A stretch of 64,000 nucleotides of DNA. Origin: Ignavibacteriota bacterium (GTDB taxonomy: Bacteria > Bacteroidota > Ignavibacteria > UBA10030 > UBA6906). Below, one piece after another: positions 42,854 to 50,309 of this stretch. The notes under the pieces are model-generated. The model was not told the origin of the DNA. It was given only the letters and a program-made list of their open reading frames with translations, and did not search any database. Location: the NCBI GenBank assembly GCA_016707525.1, contig JADJHP010000016.1, forward strand, positions 1-64,000, written 5' to 3'. The translations under genes and the position numbers were made by a program. Within the stretch, counting starts at the first letter, position 1. Every line of letters starts with the position of its first letter.

Positions 42854-44020
42854 TTATCGCTTCTTCTTCGCGACGAATTCCTTCCCCATCGTCCTTCGCA
42901 AACCGAAGAAGTGCTTGATCGCATCCACCGTACGTTCCGAGGCTTTGCCGTCGCCGTACGGATTCACCGCACCGGCCATCTTCCTGTACGCCGCCGCGTT
43001 ACCCAGGAGCCTCTTCGCGCCGGCATAGATCTTCTCCGGATCGGTCCCGACAAGCTTCACCGTGCCGTACTTCACCGCCTCGGGGCGTTCGGTCACCTCG
43101 CGGAGCACGAGCACGGGCTTGCCCAGCGCCGGCCCTTCCTCCTGCACCCCGCCCGAATCCGTGATGAGCAGGTGCGACCGCGCCATGATGTGGACGAAGT
43201 CCATGTAATCCAGCGGCTCCATCAGCATCACATTCTCCATCCCGCTGAGCACGGGCATCACGGCATCGCGGACGATCGGGTTCTTATGGATCGGGAAGAC
43301 GACGAGCGCATCGGGCGACGATTCCGCGATGCGGCGCAGCGCGAGTGCGGCGCCACGCATAGGTTCGCCCCAGTTCTCCCTGCGGTGCATGGTCACGAGG
43401 ATCAACTTCCGCTTGTCCGCCGCCGCTCTCTGGAGCTCAGGTGTCGAGAACGTGTGTTTCTGCCCGACCGCGATGTGGAGCGCATCGATCACGGAGTTGC
43501 CGGTCACGTGAATGGTCCGTGGATCGACGCGTTCACGCAGCAAGGCCTTCCGCGCGGTGTCGGTCGGTGCAAAGTGGAGATCGCCGATCACCGTCGTCAG
43601 CCGCCTGTTGATCTCTTCCGGGAACGGTTGGGTCTTATCGTTCGTGCGCAGTCCGGCCTCCACATGGCCGACAGGCACATGACGGAAGAACGCCGCGAGG
43701 CTTCCCACGAAGGTGGTCAGCGTGTCGCCCTGCACCAGCACCATGTCCGGCGATTCCTGCACGAGGACATTGTCCAATGCCTCGATGGCGTTGTGCGTGA
43801 TCGTTGCCAGGCTCTGCTTCGGCTGCATGATATTGAGATCATGGTCGGCCGTGATGTGAAAGACATCCAGCACCTGGTCCAGCATCTGGCGGTGCTGTGC
43901 AGTGGCAATGGTGACCACCCGGCACCACTCCTGCTCCTCCTGGAGCTTCAGGATGATGGGTGCCATCTTGATGGTATCGGGACGGGTCCCGAAGATCACG
44001 GCAACGGTCTTCTTCTTCAT
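42854..44020 (-). CDS. wecB: UDP-N-acetylglucosamine 2-epimerase (non-hydrolysing)
   Basis: 388 residues, the usual WecB/MnaA length. It interconverts UDP-GlcNAc and UDP-ManNAc in the cytoplasm. Family landmarks: FGTRPDTIKMAPII at the start, VQGDTLTTFVGSLAAF, HVEAGLRTNDKTQPFPEE, VTMHRREN, and LLITDSGGVQEEGPALGKP in the nucleotide-binding part. It would feed ManNAc-type sugar to the GT2 synthase two genes downstream, although it could also supply teichoic- or O-antigen-type polymers. Its start overlaps the preceding stop by 4 bp (ATGA). Confidence 0.93.
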   Translation of the reverse strand: MKKKTVAVIFGTRPDTIKMAPIILKLQEEQEWCRVVTIATAQHRQMLDQVLDVFHITADHDLNIMQPKQSLATITHNAIEALDNVLVQESPDMVLVQGDTLTTFVGSLAAFFRHVPVGHVEAGLRTNDKTQPFPEEINRRLTTVIGDLHFAPTDTARKALLRERVDPRTIHVTGNSVIDALHIAVGQKHTFSTPELQRAAADKRKLILVTMHRRENWGEPMRGAALALRRIAESSPDALVVFPIHKNPIVRDAVMPVLSGMENVMLMEPLDYMDFVHIMARSHLLITDSGGVQEEGPALGKPVLVLREVTERPEAVKYGTVKLVGTDPEKIYAGAKRLLGNAAAYRKMAGAVNPYGDGKASERTVDAIKHFFGLRRTMGKEFVAKKKR

Positions 44021-44388
44021 TCTTCCTTGCGTGTAGGTTGTCCTTGAATGATAGCGACGACATCTGCCGGCGACATCCCGGCTGCCCCGGCGACCGTACG
44101 GATCGTTGTCCCGGGTTCTGCGCTGAGCCCTGCCGCACCGAGGCGGGCGATACCTTCGTCGATGGAGATCCCTGCTTCCTCACACAACGCTGCAACGCTC
44201 TTGCGCCCGTAGCCAGGTCCGCCCCCGGCCGGCATGGCCGGTGGAGGCTGGATGCCTGCGCGGTCGTACACTTGCTTCGGCGTCAGGGAGTACCGCGATG
44301 CGAGGTCCTTGATGGACATCCCCGCACTGTCGGGAACGATGCCCGCGGCGGAGAGGCGCTGCATGAGTTCGTTCACGGGGAGCTTCAT
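44017..44388 (-). CDS. carboxyl part of the DUF4405-type membrane protein (out of frame)
   Basis: This 123-residue frame holds two tandem helical modules, each with an HTH-like pattern (MSIKDLASRYSLTPKQVYDR; ISIDEGIARLGAAGLSAEP). It is the natural end of the gene starting at 44869. In this frame the sequence continues upstream as EEIKNSWSTP, joining the membrane part once one base is removed from a GGGG run near 44482. It ends overlapping wecB by 4 bp. Confidence 0.55.
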   Translation of the reverse strand: MKLPVNELMQRLSAAGIVPDSAGMSIKDLASRYSLTPKQVYDRAGIQPPPAMPAGGGPGYGRKSVAALCEEAGISIDEGIARLGAAGLSAEPGTTIRTVAGAAGMSPADVVAIIQGQPTRKEE

Positions 44389-44869
44389 CTCGCCGGCGAG
44401 CCGTGCGACGCTCAGCAGTTCCGCATGCGGGACCGGAGGTTCCGTCGCGGGTGTCGACCAGCTGTTCTTGATCTCTTCCCCATGCCATCACCGTCCCGAA
44501 CGGCACCATCCCATCGGCCGCCATCACGAACACGATGATGCCGACGGTGACCGCGCCGGCCAGTTCACGACGCTTGTTGATGCCTTCATGGATCCTCTTC
44601 GCCATGTAGCCCAGAATGACCCGCCAGTTGAAGAAGAGGTGGAAGGATGCCGCGACGACGAAGATGAAGGAAAAGATGGTATGGACGGTCTGCCACTGCG
44701 ATTTCGAGAACCCCAGGAGGCGCCAGTCGGACCAATTGGCGATGCGTCCGGGCGGGGTGATGAACAGGACGATCCCGGTGACAGCGATAACGAGGAACGA
44801 GAGCACGACGTAGAAGGTAACGAAGGCTCTCCAGGAGAATGGTTTCGCATCAGGTTTGGCAATGGTCAT
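44180..44869 (-). CDS. DUF4405-type cytochrome b-like membrane protein, frameshifted
   Basis: The protein has membrane helices with His residues that could ligate heme (WQTVHTIFSFIFVVAASFHL, FVTFYVVLSFLVIAVTGIVL) and the FNWRVILGYM end typical of DUF4405. The frame is correct down to about 44482 and then wrong; the true end lies in another frame and stops at 44017. It is the first gene of the epimerase/synthase run, 28 bp after a predicted sigma-54 start site. Its tie to polysaccharide production is by position only. Confidence 0.7.
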   Translation of the reverse strand: MTIAKPDAKPFSWRAFVTFYVVLSFLVIAVTGIVLFITPPGRIANWSDWRLLGFSKSQWQTVHTIFSFIFVVAASFHLFFNWRVILGYMAKRIHEGINKRRELAGAVTVGIIVFVMAADGMVPFGTVMAWGRDQEQLVDTRDGTSGPACGTAERRTARRRDEAPRERTHAAPLRRGHRSRQCGDVHQGPRIAVLPDAEASVRPRRHPASTGHAGRGRTWLRAQERCSVV

Positions 44870-44908
44870 GGTCTGCTCGGGATCCGTTCAATGGTTCCCT
44901 GACCAAAT

Positions 44909-44924
44909 TGCACGTACCGTGCCA
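44909..44924 (-). promoter_or_regulatory. sigma-54 (RpoN) promoter of the exopolysaccharide run
   Basis: The minus strand reads TGGCACGGTACGTGCA. Compared with TGGCACG-N4-TTGCW only the first base of the -12 box differs, and the spacing is exact. Transcription would begin near 44897, 28 bp before the ATG at 44869. Confidence 0.7.
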
Positions 44925-45111
44925 TGGAAAGCGCTCGATCCACGCGAAAATCGCGGCTCCTGCAGATCACGCTCGGCGAATTTGCCCCTTGTTCGACGAA
45001 TTTGTCGGATTCACAATGGATAGAAGATACGGAAGCGGGAGGAGAAATGCTGTGGATGAGCGACGGTGTCGCGAGGAACGGGCGGAGCCGGGACATCCAT
45101 CTCCAGGGGGG

Positions 45112-45146
45112 CAAAAAATTGCCGGGAGTGACGCGCTGCTCCCGGC
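45112..45146 (-). terminator. rho-independent terminator of the cytochrome/porin operon
   Basis: GCCGGGAG (45121-45128) pairs perfectly with CTCCCGGC (45139-45146). On the minus strand AATTTTTT follows at once. It lies 119 bp after the stop at 45265. Confidence 0.75.
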
Positions 45147-45264
45147 TTGTGTTAAGCAGGATGTGAACAACAGTCTTTGTGGAAAGCAACGCTGCACTTT
45201 ACACAAAGACGGTCGCTCCGGAATGGAATCCAGCCCGCTGATCTCACGCAACCGAACAGTGTTC

Positions 45265-46488
45265 TTAGAACGCGCTCACAAAACCCACGGACAGCTTCGT
45301 GGTCTTGGCGATCGTGTCGTGCGTGACCTCACCGACGACGCGGAAATTGCGTGCGAGCATGTACCCCACGTGCCCCGTGATCGTCTGGTAATCGAGCGAG
45401 TTCTGTTCGGAATCCACCCAGTTATACAGCGCCGCACCGTACCACTTCCCTGCGTCGCCGCCCGGCGTGAAGATCACTTCACCGAAGGCGCCGTTGGTCT
45501 TCACCTTCGATGGGCCTGTCCCCGCGATCCAGCCCGGCGTGTACAAGAACGGATTCTCATCGCTCCGCGCCACGTACTGCGCATTCACCTGTACGTTCCC
45601 GAATTCGACGCTGACGTCAGGCCCTGCTATCCACATCTCGTTCGTGGCAACCCCTCTCCAGCTCGGGGCCAGGTCAAGGTTTTCCCCCTGCTCGCGCCCG
45701 AAATAGGCGAACCCGCCCACGCGGAAATGCTCGCCGAGCTCCTGCGACAGCCGGAACATGGTGTTCTTGTACTTGTCGGAGTCGAAGCTGCGCGATGCAT
45801 CCGCGGCGCCGATCCCGGAGCCATTCAGAAGCTCCACGGTGATGTCCGTGCCCGTCTCGAACCCGTACGTCAGCATCACACCGCGGTCGTACGTGAGGTT
45901 CGCGGACGAGAGCCCGGGCTTCACACGGTACACCTGATAGTCCTCCAGTGTCATCCGCAGCTCGCGTTTGAAGAGCGGGTCCGACACCTGGAACTGTCCG
46001 AGATAGATATCGAGTTCGCTGTTGAAGACTCTGTTGAACATCACGAATGCATCCTCGAGCCCCGCCACTTCTCCCCTCTCGCCGAAGAAGAAGTAGAAGT
46101 AGTACGACACGTCCTTGGCGATCTGTCCGCCGGAGAGGAGTTTCACGAGGTACGGCCACTGCATATCGGCCTTGCCGGCATCCCCGGACTTCCAGCTCCC
46201 GTACCCTTCCAGCCGGAGCGCGAGCGGGACCTCCCGGAGCAACATCAGTTCATCGTCGCCGGTGTCACGGTAGGCACGCGGCGCTTCTTTGTCTGCGAGC
46301 ACGAACCCGTTCCCCGCGAATTCTTCGCCATAGGCCTTCAGGCGCGGGGCGGGACGGTGGCAGGTATTGCAGGACATATCGTACTTGCGCGCGAACGCAG
46401 GGATCGCGGATGCTTCCACGGCCAGAACGGACAGGAGCATCAGCGTACACAGAGTGAAAAAGAGAGTGCGTTTCATGGGTATGCTCAT
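45265..46488 (-). CDS. cytochrome-porin fusion: one CxxCH heme site plus outer-membrane barrel
   Basis: 407 residues. A signal peptide (LFFTLCTLMLLSVLAVEASA) is followed at once by a heme-attachment motif in YDMSCNTCHRPAPRLKAYGE. About 340 residues of amphipathic beta strands follow, ending in Phe (LSVGFVSAF), which marks a barrel. A heme at the mouth of an outer-membrane pore suggests electron transfer across that membrane. The ATG at 46488 overlaps the stop of the multiheme gene (ATGA), supporting this start and co-translation; 46476 is an alternative. A terminator follows. Confidence 0.8.
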   Translation of the reverse strand: MSIPMKRTLFFTLCTLMLLSVLAVEASAIPAFARKYDMSCNTCHRPAPRLKAYGEEFAGNGFVLADKEAPRAYRDTGDDELMLLREVPLALRLEGYGSWKSGDAGKADMQWPYLVKLLSGGQIAKDVSYYFYFFFGERGEVAGLEDAFVMFNRVFNSELDIYLGQFQVSDPLFKRELRMTLEDYQVYRVKPGLSSANLTYDRGVMLTYGFETGTDITVELLNGSGIGAADASRSFDSDKYKNTMFRLSQELGEHFRVGGFAYFGREQGENLDLAPSWRGVATNEMWIAGPDVSVEFGNVQVNAQYVARSDENPFLYTPGWIAGTGPSKVKTNGAFGEVIFTPGGDAGKWYGAALYNWVDSEQNSLDYQTITGHVGYMLARNFRVVGEVTHDTIAKTTKLSVGFVSAF

Positions 46489-47834
46489 GGGAGTATGGTG
46501 ACGGATGTCGCGTGTGTATTGACCTCGATGATCTCGGCTTCTTCCATCGGTACGCCGAGGAATTCCGTGACCGGCGTGGGAAGCTTCTGGTAATTCAGCG
46601 TTGCCTTCACCGTCAACGGCCCCGGCGCGCACGTACCCGGCACCACCCAGGTGAAGTTCTCCATCTTTGTCTCCCGCGGTCCGATGCGGTAATCCACCGC
46701 CTGCGATGCGGTGTTCCACTGCATGATCGTCATGCGCCCCTGCGGATCGAGATACGGCAGGCGGAAGATCCTGTCGCCGAGAGGCACACCGTCGCGCTGG
46801 ATACCCTTGAAGTCCGGCAGGTTCAACGGAATGCCCATATCCTGATACGCCAGCGTGTTCGCTGCGATGGTGTATTCCTCTCCCACGAATCCCTTCTTGT
46901 CCACGGGGAGGTGATAGACATTCCCCTTCGCATCGGTGGCTTCCACATGCAGCCACACCATTCGCTCTTCCGCGGAGCCGGTCGGGAATTTGTGTCCGGT
47001 CTTCTGGTTGAACAGGGCAACGGTGAAGCGTACCTTCTCGCCCGGTTCCACCTCCCGGCCATCGGGGTGGATGCGCACTTCGATCGTACCGCGCACCTTG
47101 CCGGGGTCATGTGCACCGTGGAACAGATGCTGCATGGCATCGGGGACCTTCGGCTTCAGCGAGACGATCTGGCCTTCGGCCTTCGTCATGTGGCAATCGT
47201 GGCAGCGCACGCCTTCCTTTGCGTACGGCCCTTCCTTCCACTCGAGGTGGGTGGATTTCACCCAGACGCCATAGGGGCTCTTCTCGTTGTGACAGGTTCC
47301 GCAGAAGTCGGGGTTGGAGATGAACTCGAGTTTGCGCGTCTCGTGTACCGGCGACACCACACCCTCGCGGCGGCCGTATTTGATCTTGCCCGGCTCGCTG
47401 ATGTAGTTGAAATTGAACGGCGTGTCGCCCGCAAAGCCGGTGATGGTATGGCAGACGTCGCAGGAGACCGATTCATTCGCGCGGCTGTTGGCTTCCGGCT
47501 TCGGCGGCGGCACATCTCCCGCCATGAAAGCGATCGGCGAATGGCAACCGTTGCACCCGGCCTTCACGCCCGCGACCTTCGGGTCCTTCTCCGCATGCGG
47601 CACGGCCAGCTTGAAGTACTCGATCTCATCCCAGTGATGCGTGTATGCCTGCGACATCATCGACTGCTGCCATTGCTGGAAGAAGTCCTTGTGGCAGGCC
47701 GTGCCGCAGCTCTTCGGCTTCTCGAACGCATCATAGGGATGCGTCCCCAGAGCGTCATCGCCGGATTTTTTCTGCTGGCCTGGAAGTGCAGGGGTAAGTG
47801 CTATGGTAAGGAGGAGAACGAACAAGGTTTTCAT
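46485..47834 (-). CDS. pentaheme c-type cytochrome, exported
   Basis: 449 residues. Signal peptide (MKTLFVLLLTIALTPALPGQ), then five heme sites in the first half: one CxxxCH (CGTACH, near 43) and four CxxCH (CNGCH, CDVCH, CGTCH, CHDCH). Extra His residues are available as distal ligands. The spacing resembles the cytochrome c554 family. The second half (about 230-449) is an all-beta region with no heme (GTIEVRIHPDGREVEPGEKV). It probably passes electrons in the periplasm to the cytochrome-porin encoded next, with which it overlaps. A sigma-54-like site lies about 60 bp before its start. Confidence 0.85.
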   Translation of the reverse strand: MKTLFVLLLTIALTPALPGQQKKSGDDALGTHPYDAFEKPKSCGTACHKDFFQQWQQSMMSQAYTHHWDEIEYFKLAVPHAEKDPKVAGVKAGCNGCHSPIAFMAGDVPPPKPEANSRANESVSCDVCHTITGFAGDTPFNFNYISEPGKIKYGRREGVVSPVHETRKLEFISNPDFCGTCHNEKSPYGVWVKSTHLEWKEGPYAKEGVRCHDCHMTKAEGQIVSLKPKVPDAMQHLFHGAHDPGKVRGTIEVRIHPDGREVEPGEKVRFTVALFNQKTGHKFPTGSAEERMVWLHVEATDAKGNVYHLPVDKKGFVGEEYTIAANTLAYQDMGIPLNLPDFKGIQRDGVPLGDRIFRLPYLDPQGRMTIMQWNTASQAVDYRIGPRETKMENFTWVVPGTCAPGPLTVKATLNYQKLPTPVTEFLGVPMEEAEIIEVNTHATSVTILP

Positions 47835-47893
47835 GGTGCGGTCCCTTGTGATGGTCGTACTGGATCAGAGCGTACAGAGGATAGGGAATTCTG

Positions 47894-47909
47894 TTCAAAC
47901 GTAGTGCCA
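47894..47909 (-). promoter_or_regulatory. sigma-54-like promoter of the cytochrome/porin operon
   Basis: The minus strand reads TGGCACTACGTTTGAA. The -24 box is perfect and the -12 box is TTGAA instead of TTGCA. The predicted start near 47882 is about 48 bp before the ATG at 47834. Confidence 0.5.
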
Positions 47910-48006
47910 GAGATGGGTATCAAATAGTCGTTGATTACGCGTGGTTCCGGGGGTGTTTTCGCGACTGTTCGCAAAGATGGGAAAGGTCGGCACTCCTGAC
48001 GAGGAA

Positions 48007-48026
48007 TCTCGACAATAGTGTCGAGA
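48007..48026. promoter_or_regulatory. 20-bp palindrome, candidate activator or repressor site
   Basis: TCTCGACA and TGTCGAGA are perfect 8-bp arms around ATAG. The site lies about midway between the two divergent sigma-54-like promoters, a suitable place for a shared enhancer-type activator site. Confidence 0.45.
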
Positions 48027-48132
48027 AGACACGCGGGAGACCATCGTTTCGTGGAGGCCAACGGCGGCACCGCGGCCCCACATTGCATTCAACTTCATAC
48101 ACGACATGGTGTTACCGGTATGCACGGAATTG

Positions 48133-48148
48133 TGGCACGGACATTGAA
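48133..48148 (+). promoter_or_regulatory. sigma-54-like promoter of the EF-hand protein operon
   Basis: The plus strand reads TGGCACGGACATTGAA. It differs from consensus only by A for C in the -12 box, the same change as in the divergent site. Predicted start is near 48160, about 66 bp before the ATG at 48226. Confidence 0.5.
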
Positions 48149-48225
48149 TGACAAGGGGCAAGCTCATGAGCATTCTCACAAACAACAAATTTTCAAGAAC
48201 AGGGTATCACACAAGGAGTATCATC

Positions 48226-48579
48226 ATGAAACGCATCACGGCATTGTTCCTCACACTCGCGCTGGTCGTGTTCCTCGGCGCACTGCACACGGATGCAGCG
48301 GCACAGACCCTCGGCAAGACGGGCAAGACCTCCATGGGCCAGCACGGTCCGGTCGATACCGATGGCGACGGGATCCCCAACGGACAGGATGCGGACTACA
48401 CGAAGCCGGCGAACGGCTCGGGCAACAAGTTCGGCAAGATGAACGGCACGCAGAGCGGGCTCGGCAAGGGACAGGGTAAGGGCATGGGCCTTCGCGACGG
48501 CAGCTGCGGCACGGGCACCGGAACCGGCACGGGCGTGTGCGACGGTACGGGTCCCAAGGGACGCGGACGGGGCAAGTAA
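48226..48579 (+). CDS. small secreted Gly-rich protein with calcium-loop motif
   Basis: 117 residues. A signal peptide (ITALFLTLALVVFLGALHT) is followed by DTDGDGIPNGQDADY, an EF-hand/thrombospondin-3-like calcium loop, and then a Gly/Lys-rich end with two cysteines (GSCGTGTGTGTGVCDGTG). AAGGAG at 48213-48218 is an unusually good ribosome site for this genome and fixes the start at 48226. The role is unknown; the composition suits a matrix or metal-binding protein. It is similar in design to the next gene. Confidence 0.7.
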   Translation: MKRITALFLTLALVVFLGALHTDAAAQTLGKTGKTSMGQHGPVDTDGDGIPNGQDADYTKPANGSGNKFGKMNGTQSGLGKGQGKGMGLRDGSCGTGTGTGTGVCDGTGPKGRGRGK

Positions 48580-48671
48580 GTTCATGGTGACGCAGGTCGG
48601 CACCGGATCCTCCGATGCCGCCCTGCGTCACCCGGTTGTTCTTTCGTCGGGCTTGAGACAAAGGTAGACAC

Positions 48672-49034
48672 ATGAACTCCAGAACGTTAGTGTTGATCGC
48701 CACGCTGGCTCTCCTGCCGGCTTCCGCCGCGAGTCAATCGCGCGACACCACCGCCGCCAACCGCACAGCAGAGCAGAAGCGCGAACGTGTCAGGGCGGGA
48801 CAGGAAGGCTTCCGCGACGAGAACGGCAACGGCATTGACGACCGGATCGAGCACCAGGGGAACGGCAAGGCAGGACGCAAGGACCGGTTCGTGGACGCCG
48901 ATGGCGATGGGATCTGCGATGGCCGTGCGGGCGGACTCGGGTTCAAGCGGGGAGCAATGAATGGCCAGCCGGGTGCAGGCCAGGGCAAAGGCAATGGCAC
49001 GGGAAACCGGTACGGACAGGGAGGGAAGAAGTGA
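48672..49034 (+). CDS. small secreted EF-hand-like protein
   Basis: 120 residues with a signal peptide (LVLIATLALLPASAASQS) and two acidic calcium loops, DENGNGIDDRIE and DADGDGICDG, followed by a Gly/Lys/Asn-rich tail. This is the same plan as the preceding protein (signal, loop, Gly-rich end), so the two are probably paralogues. Its stop overlaps the GTG start of the next gene, which encodes an outer-membrane barrel, suggesting co-assembly at the outer surface. Confidence 0.7.
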   Translation: MNSRTLVLIATLALLPASAASQSRDTTAANRTAEQKRERVRAGQEGFRDENGNGIDDRIEHQGNGKAGRKDRFVDADGDGICDGRAGGLGFKRGAMNGQPGAGQGKGNGTGNRYGQGGKK

Positions 49035-50167
49035 AACACACGAACGTTCTTGCCGGGGTCATCCTCGGCTCTCTTCTTTCCGTCATTCCGGCAACTGCTC
49101 AGTTCTCGGTGGAAGCCGAGGTCGGCACCATGGTGGACGACAACGTGAACAACAACAGCCTGCGCCTGTCGGACCGCATCATATCGGCGGGTCTGCAGGC
49201 GGGGTATGACTGGACCACCGACCGCACGAACACGACGCTGCAGTACAACGGCGGCTACAATTACTTCACCATGGTCCCGGGACGCAGCAATCAGGTGCAT
49301 GCCGGCGGCATCACCTTCGCGGAGCTCTTTGGCGATGACGAGGAGACCCTGTGGAACGCCGCTGCGAGTTACAGCGTGCGGACCGACCGGGAGGAGTTCG
49401 CGTACTACGACAACAGTGCTGCCATGCTGTCGAGTTCGCTCAAGCATCAGTTCTCGGACATGTTCGTCGGCCGCACCGGCTATACGATGAGGCTCATGCG
49501 GTTCCCGAACCTCTCGTCGTTCGATCATGCCGAACATCAGTTCTTCATCCAGGGCTCGGCCTTTCTGCCGTCGCGCACGACCATCATCGGCCAGGTGGAC
49601 CTCGGCATGAAATTGTACAGTACGCCGAATGAGGACACCACGGTAGTGGCCACGGGACGTGGCCGCCGCTCGAGTGCCCTCTCCAGCCCCGGCGTCACGC
49701 AGCTGGCCGGCAGCGTCCGCATCGGGCAGTCACTGTTCGAGCAGACCGGACTCAGCGTTGCCGGCGGCTATCAGCTCAACCTGCGCAAAGACACGCGCTA
49801 CCTCGGATCGACGTCGGGCCTCATCGCCGACGATGAGATCTTCGACGACCACTACGGGTACGAAGGCCCGCAGACCACGCTCATGCTCACACAGATCCTT
49901 CCGTGGGACATCAAGGCGCGGTTGACGGGGACCTGGCAATGGCGGACGTATTCGACACAGCCGGCATTTGACGAAGCGGGTACGCAGATCGCGTCGCAGC
50001 GTCTGGACACCCGCTCCGCGGTCAATGTCACCTTCACCGTGCCGCTCCCGGCACTCCGGTGCACGCTCGGGCTCGCCTACGACCACATCTGGAATGCGTC
50101 CAACGATCCCTTCTACGCATACACCAACAACGCATTCACCGTCCAGCTCTCCTTCCCTGAAAAGTGA
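49031..50167 (+). CDS. outer-membrane beta-barrel protein
   Basis: 378 residues. A GTG start overlaps the previous stop (GTGA). Signal peptide (VILGSLLSVIPATAQF), then alternating strands and Gly/Asn/Asp loops (VDDNVNNNSLRLSDRIISAG, QYNGGYNYFTM) and a final strand ending FTVQLSFPEK. It is comparable to barrel proteins seen in metal-reducing and exopolysaccharide operons, but I do not recognise a named family. It is probably the outer-membrane partner of the two small calcium-loop proteins. Confidence 0.72.
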   Translation: MKHTNVLAGVILGSLLSVIPATAQFSVEAEVGTMVDDNVNNNSLRLSDRIISAGLQAGYDWTTDRTNTTLQYNGGYNYFTMVPGRSNQVHAGGITFAELFGDDEETLWNAAASYSVRTDREEFAYYDNSAAMLSSSLKHQFSDMFVGRTGYTMRLMRFPNLSSFDHAEHQFFIQGSAFLPSRTTIIGQVDLGMKLYSTPNEDTTVVATGRGRRSSALSSPGVTQLAGSVRIGQSLFEQTGLSVAGGYQLNLRKDTRYLGSTSGLIADDEIFDDHYGYEGPQTTLMLTQILPWDIKARLTGTWQWRTYSTQPAFDEAGTQIASQRLDTRSAVNVTFTVPLPALRCTLGLAYDHIWNASNDPFYAYTNNAFTVQLSFPEK

Positions 50168-50170
50168 CCG

Positions 50171-50229
50171 AACGGCCGCGGCCTGACAGAGGACGCCTGA
50201 ACGGCAGCGTGAACGGCCGCGGCCTGACG
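50171..50229 (+). repeat. 18-bp direct repeat and iterated words before a kinase gene
   Basis: GAACGGCCGCGGCCTGAC occurs at 50171-50188 and 50212-50229. Between and after them the word CCTGAACGG and its variants recur. The gap continues to the kinase start at 50310. The inner GGCCGCGGCC is palindromic. Confidence 0.6.
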
Positions 50230-50309
50230 CCACGTGACAGTGCGTGACCTGAACGGTGCCGCGACCTGAAAGTGCGCCGGAATTTTGCTACATTGGCAGC
50301 ACGATCCCC

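Larger units (their letters stand above)
44870..45264. other. 395-bp intergenic region with sigma-54 promoter and terminator
   Basis: No gene recognised. It holds the sigma-54 promoter of the polysaccharide run (44909-44924, minus) and the terminator of the cytochrome operon (45112-45146, minus). The remaining sequence shows no clear structure. Confidence 0.5.
47835..48225. other. 391-bp divergent intergenic region with two sigma-54-like promoters and a palindrome
   Basis: The gap lies between the pentaheme cytochrome (minus) and the Gly-rich secreted protein (plus). It contains a sigma-54-like site in each direction and a 20-bp palindrome between them. No gene recognised; an upstream ATG at 48148 for the plus-strand gene is less likely than 48226. 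Confidence 0.5.
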
